DNA from: Symbiodinium natans
Taxonomy: Eukaryota; Sar; Dinophyceae; Suessiales; Symbiodiniaceae
NCBI GenBank assembly: GCA_905221605.1
Contig: CAJNDS010002098.1
Coordinates: forward strand, 297,374-361,373
DNA length: 64,000 nucleotides
Direction of reading: 5' to 3'
Shown: piece after piece, positions 56,693-64,000 of the stretch
Layout: each line of letters opens with the position of its first letter
Numbering within the stretch: the first letter of the stretch is position 1
Translations under genes and position numbers: made by a program
The notes under the pieces: model-generated
Database searches by the model: none
The model's input: only the letters and a program-made list of their open reading frames with translations
Told to the model about the DNA's origin: nothing

Positions 56693-58992
56693 TCGTTGTC
56701 TTAGTCTTGGTCTTTGTCTTGGTCTTAGTCGTAGTCGTATTGGTATTCCGAGTCGTAGTGTTGGTGATGGTTGTGGGGGGAGTGGTAGTGGTGGTGCTTG
56801 ATGTTCGTGTTAATGCTAAAATGTTGTTGTTGCTGCTGCTGCTGCTGTCGTTGCTGTGGTTAAGGTCGAGGGTAAGGAGCCTCCATCAGTTTTTACAAAC
56901 CATGGCTTGAGCTGCACTCAAGTCCTGAACTTGTTCCCTCCTTGCATCGCCACAAGCTGGTGGAACACATACGGGGCACCAAGGGCAGTCCTGCCCGCGG
57001 AGCCCTGGCCCTAACATTGCTTTGCAAACAGCAGTTCTTTGTCCTCCGTCTTGGTCTCAAAGTTCCTAGCCGAAACCACTGAAATCCAGAGGGCAAGTCC
57101 AGATCTTCAAAGGGCATCCAAACCCCGAAAACCCTGATGTTTGCACCCCAAGCCCAATGCCCCTGTAGCAGCCGGAGGAACCTCAAGACCTTCGGGGCAC
57201 TTTTGAGAGATGTTGAAACATGCGAAAACATGCCTAGAGCACCCTGCAAACCCAAATTCAAACCCTAATTTTAGCCCCATCACAAGATCCCAACTTGTTC
57301 CAGGTTCCAGGGACCCCACGTGCTTCACGAACCAAGTCGCGACCGCTTGGGCATACTCCTAGCATGGGGCTTCCTACTTACTCTTTTGTCAAGAGCACTG
57401 CGTGCACACTTGGTGGCGTCAGAACTGGCAAAGCACTGCGAACACGGCGTACACATTTGGTGGCATTAGAACTGGCAATAGCAAATGCTTTCAACCGATA
57501 TAGAGCTAGTTGTTTGACCTTGGGGATGCTACGGAACACATACAGCAGAATTTTTCCGAACACAGATCCCGCAAGACGCTAGAGTCGCAAGAGGTGCAGC
57601 TTTCTGGAGGACAGCGATGTTGGCTCCGTGTCCCTAAGAAAATCTCTAGGCACGCAGGCCACTAAGTGCCGTCATCACTTCTGCACATCCCCCGCATAAT
57701 GCTTTTCACGCGGAAACTGCTTTCCATCTACACCGATAGTCGAGTGAAAGTCCTGAAGCCCTAAGCCCGAAGGGAAAAGCTAAACGCTTAAGAATGGTGA
57801 GCCCGTATCCACAAAAGTGCAAGTCATGCACAGATGCACACATGGGACCCGACAACTTCCAAACTCCCGAAAGCCTTTTGCAACGGCACGTGGGGACCAG
57901 CCTCGTTCATTATCATTATATAAGGTCTGCAACAGCACTGCAGCTCAGCTTGAAACCCCGCTGCCTGCCCCAGAAAGGATGCTAGCTCCGTCTCCACCTG
58001 CCATGCAAAGATCCTTTACGATCTTGAGAGTTGGGGTCTGGGGGGGGGGGGAGGTGGCCGGGAGTGTCTGCGAGCGTTCGCGGCGTTCTTTCGTCGCCAA
58101 GCTTACGACGGTCGTCACTGTTAGAAGCTTTGAGGTTGCGGTCAAGCTTCGAAAGTCAGAAGAGATGGCAGCCATGGGGCCATGAGGATGGTGCATGTCG
58201 GTGTCTGATAGCATGGGATAGGAGCTGCCATTGTTCATACTTTGCCTCTTAAAAGGGGCGGGGGTGGTACATGACTGTGATGATTGCAGGGGCAGTAGCT
58301 AGAGCCCGTTTTATGTTCCTGGCACACGGCGTGCAAGGAAAACACGTATGCTTTTGGATGTTTTTAGGGCTTAGTTCCCAGGTTCACAGGTCTCAGGGGT
58401 TCTGAAGGCCTGCCCGACGCCTTAGGTGAAGAAGCCAATTCGGCTTAGGATTTATGGTAATGCAAGCAGCAATGCGAGAAAGGAAGTATGGTGAGAGGAG
58501 GACCAACTTTACGTAATTGGGTGGCTAGGTGGCAACTGGGTGGACGAAATGCCAACACTTCTGCTCACATGCAAGATGCCAGGCACTTTGCTCGATGGAC
58601 TTTCTTTCTCTGTAATCAATGGACGCGCGAGAGCATTGGACGTCAGGGCCAGTGCAAAGCTACCTGAACGAGCATCCTGGCGACTGAAAGACAAGCCGCA
58701 CGCGGCACGCGTCAGGGCCTGACAATGGATGCGGCAGCTTCCTGGGCACTCGCTTTAGCATCTTCAGCTTTGGCCTTTTTTGCGCGAATTGGGTATCTGG
58801 TCGCTTCACCGCTGCATCGCGGAGCTCGTTTGCCCAAAGCAATGCACGAAAAAGATTGGGAACTCACGCGAAGCACTCGGCCAAGAGGCTGGCCGCTGCC
58901 GTTGCAAGGTGACATGCCCGGGTCCGTAGGGAAGACACTATCTTAGGCAGCTTCTTGCTGCCCGGATGCAAGAGAAACCAGAGGTCTCGCAG

Positions 58993-59070
58993 GTCAAGCC
59001 TTTCCATTTCTTTGGCTTCTTCGGCGCCTCGTTCTCTCCTGACTCCTCACGCTATGAGTCTGTGCCTCAG
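58993..59070 (+). CDS. Candidate 78-nt exon, plus strand
   Basis: Exactly 26 codons between CGCAG/G and CAG/GTGGCG, reading VKPFHFFGFFGASF and SPDSSRYESVPQ, with G/C-rich third positions. Its size, the AG-G acceptor and the phase all fit the window's gene style. The Phe-rich core may be membrane-associated. The family is unknown and neighbouring exons were not found. Confidence 0.4.
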
Positions 59071-59980
59071 GTGGCGTGCTCTCCTCGTTCGCTCGTTCGC
59101 ACCGGCACCTCTTTACAGCTGGGCGCGTCTCGCCCCGTGTTACGTCCTGCACATGCACGCCAGTTGCTGACGCCGGTCTGAAACCTAGATCTGGGCTTCC
59201 GCAACGTGCAGCGAGACATCACTCGTTGCACATAGGGCACGGCGATCCCACGATCGCCACGTCGTCCCATGCCACACTTCACGCCTGGAAAAATGCCAGT
59301 TCCCAGACTCCCGCCGTTGCTGCTTCCATCTTGGACGAATGCACGAAAAGGAAGTCTTGCTCGCAGACGCTTCGAGGCCTTGCATTTCACCCGATCTCAG
59401 GTCAAAGCCTAAACGCGTAAACTGATATAAACTTCTAAATTCCAAGGAACCTCTCCAGACCGAGACCCCCGATCATTTTCAAACCCTTCGAAGCTAAAGA
59501 AACCTCTCTGCCTCAACAGCGTCAACATCTCAGATCCTCTTCCCTTTCCCGAAGCCTCCAAATCCCACAAATGCTCACTTCCAGTTGGGCCTCGGTCGGC
59601 GGCTTCCGCGCTACCAGCATGCAGACCGTAAACCTCAGTTTGCGGTTTCAGACGGCTTCGCCTGGCGAAGGAAAGCTTTGCACAACCTGGTCCATGTCGG
59701 AGCAGGCCCCGAAGCCGCAAACTCAAGGCTGCACTCTTTCTACTTCTTTGAGGTGCTGCCAACCCCTCAAGAAACCCACAGGCAGCCGAGTCCATCGCTT
59801 CAGTGCGCACAACTACTCACAAGCCACGGCTTTTGTGAAGGCTTCGCCGCTGCCAGGTGAATCTGGGGACACTGGAACCCCTCACAGCATCCTAAAGAGA
59901 CGAGCCAATGGTTTCCACGACTGTGCATCGGTATCCCTCATGCAGCGACTTGGAGTTCATGGCTTCGGTGAGCATTCACA

Positions 59981-60083
59981 TGGGTGGCTGTCAAAATTAC
60001 AATCCCTTTTGGGGTACCCTAAGCATTATGTGCCGTATTAGAATAGGGACCTTAAAAGGGACCATAATTTTGACAGCCACCCA
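59981..60083. mobile_element. MITE-like element C
   Basis: A 103-bp unit with long terminal inverted repeats: TGGGTGGCTGTCAAAATTA at 59981 and its reverse complement ending at 60083. The match continues through a CCCTTTT block. Single copy in this window, no ORF. Confidence 0.75.
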
Positions 60084-61140
60084 CATTGTAAAAGCCCCTG
60101 AACAGTTAACTTTCCATCGAGGGGACTCGGACAGCATGTCGCAAGTGGACTGGTCGCTGGACCTTGTTGGAGAAGTTTAGGGTTCAAGGTGTGGGGTTTG
60201 GGGATTAGGGTTTAGGGTTCAGGGAGCGTTCAATGAGAACTTGGGGATGAGGCTCTGGAGTTCCTGGGGTCAAGGCTGAGGTCAAGCTTCTCAGGGTGTG
60301 GGATTCGGGCGTGCGGCGGAGGGTGGGGGATGACGGAATAAGGTCTTGCTGTCTCGCTGTCTACTTCTCTCTGACGACCTGGCTCAGAAGCCCTAAACTC
60401 AGCAGGCATGCTCTGCAGACAAATGAACAAAGCAGCCAAGCCCTTACAACTCACAGCACATGATAAGATGGCAACCCAAAATGGCCTACTATGGGTTGCG
60501 CCAGAACTCCAAAAACCTGTAGCCCGCTTCTCCGCAACAGAATTGCCCTCAGGCACAACTGCCAAGACCCTTTTGGGGTTTTCAGAACAGTTCTCGGACC
60601 TCCAGTTAACCTAGGTTAGCATCCTTTTGGTCAGCTCCCTGAACCCTAAACCCTAAACCGCCTAAACCCTAAACCCTAAACACTGAACCCTAAACCCTAA
60701 GTTAGCATCCCTTCGCAAGTCTTGGGTCTGGGCAGCTCCTCCAACTTTGCCAGCTTCTTACCTCTGATCGTAGCGAAGGGGACGCTGACGGTTCGGCTGT
60801 TTAAAGTTGGGGGCCTTGGGATGTCGGAATGTTTAGACTGTTCAGGGTTCTGGCTTCAAGTTGAGACCTTGTTGCTACGTCTCCGCCTCCCTGTGGAGAA
60901 AGAGGTGAAGAAACGGCTGGAGGCGTCTTGGATTCGGTGCATACGGTGTAAAGTGTTAAGCCATGAAGCGTTCCCAAACAAACCAGCTCAAACCCTATTC
61001 TCGGTTTAGGGTTTTGGGTTGAGAGGGTTTAGGGTTTAGGGGACCCTTTTACTCCGAACCCTAAAGCCCAATCAGCTCAGCATCAGCAGTGACGAGAAGA
61101 AGAACAATAGCACAAGAAGACCCACGAAGAACAGGAGACG

Positions 61141-61389
61141 CACGCGCACACACACACACACACAGACACAGACACAGACACAGACACAGACACAGACACA
61201 GACACAGACACACACACACACACAGAGACAGAGAGACAGAGAGACAGAGAGACAGAGAGACAGAGAGACAGAGAGACAGAGAGACAGAGAGACAGAGAGA
61301 CAGAGAGACAGAGAGACAGAGAGACAGAGAGACAGAGAGACAGAGACACAGAGACACAGAGACAGAGACACAGACAGAGAGACACAGAC
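61141..61389. repeat. Compound microsatellite (CACAGA then GACAGAGA)
   Basis: CA repeats, then CACAGA hexamers, then a long perfect GACAGAGA run. ORFs across it (Cys/Leu/Ser repeats or Arg/Asp/Glu repeats) are periodic artefacts. Confidence 0.9.
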
Positions 61390-61416
61390 ATCCTACCCCC
61401 TCCCCTCAGCGATGTC

Positions 61417-62224
61417 GGGTGCCGCACCCACTTCTGCTTGCAGCTTCTTCTGCTCCTTCCAGCACGACTTGCCTACTGGCATTCTGGTCCAAAAAACCTC
61501 TAGGACTCTACAACTGCAACAATCGGAATCTAAAGCCCCAAACCTCTTGACAAGAAACAGTGCCCCCGGTGAGTCACGGGCCCCCTCGTCAGGCTTGCCA
61601 CGTTTGCCAAGCTAAAGATCCCTTTGCCACTCTGGCCTTTAAGCCCCAACCGCCCCAAGTACCTTAAACCCTAAACCCTCCCTGAACCCTGAACCCAGCC
61701 TTTTTGCTCTCATCTCGCCCCAAGTTTCGGACCTTCTGGGACCTTTCATCCAAATTTTGAACAGACGCCCTGGCTGCTTGGCTTGAAGGCCGGGCCTTTG
61801 AAATCTCAAAGGCGGGTCTCCTTTCCAAGGCCCAGAATCCCAACTGAGCCGAAACCAAGAATTCCCCTCTTCAAAAAAAATGGCAGATCAAGAAAACACC
61901 AAAAACCATGTCTCGATCAATCCGGCAAAGGGGTGGTCCACGCGCCACCCGACCTCCCAGAGTGGGCACTGTTTCGGGACCCGCTTTAATGTTCCGACCC
62001 CGGACCCTCTGGATTTCGATGCGCTGGCCTCTTGGCTTAAAGGCCGGACAAGCTCATCCCGTTTAAAATCATATGGATCAATATGAACCCCTGTCAAAAT
62101 CATATACAAACTCATCCCTTTATCCGTTCTACATTCATAAATCCATCCCCTGTTGAAGACCCAACATTCCCGCGTCCTCCTCGGAGATGACGGGTGCTTG
62201 GGCTGTGGCGGCTGGAGGGGGCTC
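61417..62224 (-). CDS. Two candidate exons of an unidentified minus-strand gene
   Basis: At about 62165-62224, after GCAG, the minus strand reads EPPPAATAQAPVISEEDAG with G/C-rich third codon positions. At about 61417-61480 it reads SCWKEQKKLQAEVGAAPDIA. Both are minus strand and look coding, but phase and intervening exons are unresolved, and they may be unrelated. Confidence 0.25.
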
Positions 62225-62867
62225 CTGCATGCAGAACATGGGGCTGCACGGGCTTTTAGAGTACAAGGAGCGTGTTAACTTTTGCTTCTACAATACGGCG
62301 ACTGCCTGGAGAGTTGTCGCGGGTACTTGGGGTGCTTTTCTGCTCTACGAGGGGCACCTTGTAGTGCATAAAAACTCATGCACAGGGCCATCTCCCGAAG
62401 ACCTGACGAGCCCTTGAAGCCCCTGAAGCCCAAGAACCTGAACCCCACAAGCTCGTATAACAGCCCACCGAACCCTTTGGTCTCAGACATCTTTGGAACA
62501 CACAGCCCCGGTCGCCTACATCTAGACCACCCTTGCTTTGAAGGGCTTTACTCATGGCTTGGGGTTTGGGACTTCGTGGCATTAATGAAGACTTATGAGT
62601 TTACAGTCTGCGCCTTCGGGCTTTGGGGTCAGTTTCTTAAGGGTTTCGGGAGTATGCCCGAGCGTGAGGCCTTGGTTGGGGGAGCAGCAGCGGTATTCGG
62701 CCTTGCTCTGCGGACGGATGCGGGTGTCGGGTTTATCGCAGTGCTTGACCACCAAGCCCGAGCTATGGTTTTGGATTTTTTGGCATGAGACTTTCAGGGT
62801 TGAAAAAGGCTGCATAGGGTTGAGAAGAGATGCTGTAGCAGGGAAACATCCAAAGTTTCGGGTTTAG

Positions 62868-64000
62868 GGTTACCCCTGAGTCCAAGTACCAGCACTGTAG
62901 TGTCTAGTCCCTGTTGAGAAGGCATGCGTCTGCGATGCTACTGGCAACCGGCTTATCAGCCGAAGTTGTCCATCCTGCCCCGAACGCCAAAACCCGATCG
63001 GGGATCGGGATGTACAGGTTGCAAAGGCTCAGGAATGAGGCAGACGGCCATATTCAGAAGGTGGCATGATTGCATGAGGGACAGCAAAAGGCGGCGTGGG
63101 GAAAGTCCAACTCTTCAGGTCGAAGGATGTAGGTGGTTGACGGTGATGGCTCTTGCAAACCCCATCTGCCATGCCCCGTCTGGATAGGGGCCCTTGCACA
63201 GCTTGCACATGACAGCACGTGCACAGGTTGGATAGCCGATTGCTTCTCATAAAGACACCAACAATGAAATCTACGCCGGTGCTACGCGTGGCTCAACAGC
63301 CACTGTATGGTCTGGAGGGCCCACGAAACTGTCCTCCACAGTCTCGCGTCGTCATTTGCTCTTACGCTGGCTTCGACAGCAGAGGGCTGTTGTCATATGA
63401 CCATGCCTTCCTTCCAACCAATCCTCGCAAGCTGCTTGCCGGAGTTGGTACTGTTGCCCGACGAGCTCCATCACGAAGCCCTGGTTGATGGCCGTCTCCA
63501 CCAAGCCGGTGTGTAACAACACCCAGCGAGCATTATTCGCTCGCGTCCATGTTACCGTCATATTGTATATGCACGCTGCGCGTCTCTAATATTGGCGAAC
63601 TCTGATGGACGTGAGCCTGAGCCTGAGCAGGCCCTCCAGAAAGGTTCCATCGCCGCCTTCGACAAGCCAAGTAACGAGGGCAGATCAAAGTGCCTGGTTC
63701 TTGGAGACGGGATGAAGCCGCAAGCGCTGGGTCCCACGCTGTTCCTTGTGCTTCTCCTTTCGTCGCCGTGACCTGTCCCCAGCCCCAACCCCCACTGCAG
63801 CACCACATGGTTGTAGCGGCCCTAAAGATGGGCGAAGCCTTCTCATCGGCTTCGGGGACCGGGCCTACTGATCTTGAACCCATGAGGCTGGCCTGTGGCC
63901 ATCTGCCGCTGGCGCGGGGGTCGCCTGCAGTTCAGGTGCTCAAGTCGACACTCAATTTGCTACTAGCCCGGCAAGGCCATATAATATCTACAGTATCACC
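62868..64000. other. Unresolved right end
   Basis: Few repeats here. Minus-strand frames at about 63430-63520 (VETAINQGFVMELVG) and 63600-63690 have coding-like composition, so exons of a gene continuing past the window are possible, but no domain is recognisable. Confidence 0.3.

Noticed and set aside
56487-56910. Poly-Gly and poly-Val ORFs
   Set aside because: Products of the GGT/GGC triplet repeat, with no conserved flanking domain.
61061-61550. Overlapping ORFs of Cys/Leu/Ser and Arg/Asp/Glu repeats
   Set aside because: All arise from the CACAGA/GACAGAGA microsatellite; several frames are equally open.

Overview
This window looks like nuclear DNA of a dinoflagellate, most likely of the Symbiodiniaceae/Suessiales type. 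Four observations support this. TTTAGGG/CCCTAAA telomere-type heptamers are scattered through almost every spacer and intron. One gene is broken into 25 tiny exons whose introns start with GC, GA or GT and end in AG, nearly always followed by G. A fused cob-cox1 fragment of dinoflagellate mitochondrial type is inserted in an intron. There are also matches to the 3' end of the dinoflagellate spliced leader. No bacterial gene organisation is present.

Layout. Positions 1-2043 hold telomere-like and short dispersed repeats. Positions 2044-10889 are a complete LTR retroelement on the minus strand with 287-bp LTRs that look identical. It has a primer-binding site matching the anticodon half of initiator tRNA-Met and a clean polypurine tract. 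Two overlapping giant ORFs encode six CCCH zinc fingers, a WW domain and an S1-like domain. I find no protease, integrase or reverse transcriptase, so it is probably non-autonomous. Positions 10890-19006 are mostly repeats, including a ~1.46-kb foldback structure (13806-15263) with a ~248-bp near-perfect palindrome, plus one probable terminal exon at 12.3-12.5 kb.

Positions 19007-38687 hold a calcium-dependent protein kinase (CDPK) gene on the minus strand. I could assemble 25 exons (1,398 nt, 465 codons plus stop) with no frame break across 24 introns. Its introns contain a mitochondrial insertion (30.6-31.1 kb), a MITE, microsatellites and telomere-type arrays. Where telomere-like heptamers lie close to exons, introns tend to begin with TTTAGGG and end with CCCTAAA in the sense of transcription.

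Positions 38.7-64 kb are gene-poor at the level I can resolve. A handful of short, well-bounded candidate exons occur on both strands, along with a CAG-rich (poly-Gln) exon, a spliced-leader relic, three small inverted-repeat element families, long homopolymer G tracts, AT-rich islands and long microsatellites. In dinoflagellates short exons are lost in long introns, so more genes certainly remain that I could not define.

The two confident coding systems are independent. The kinase is a host calcium-signalling gene, and the retroelement is a selfish element whose proteins look like RNA-binding, Gag-like or regulatory factors.
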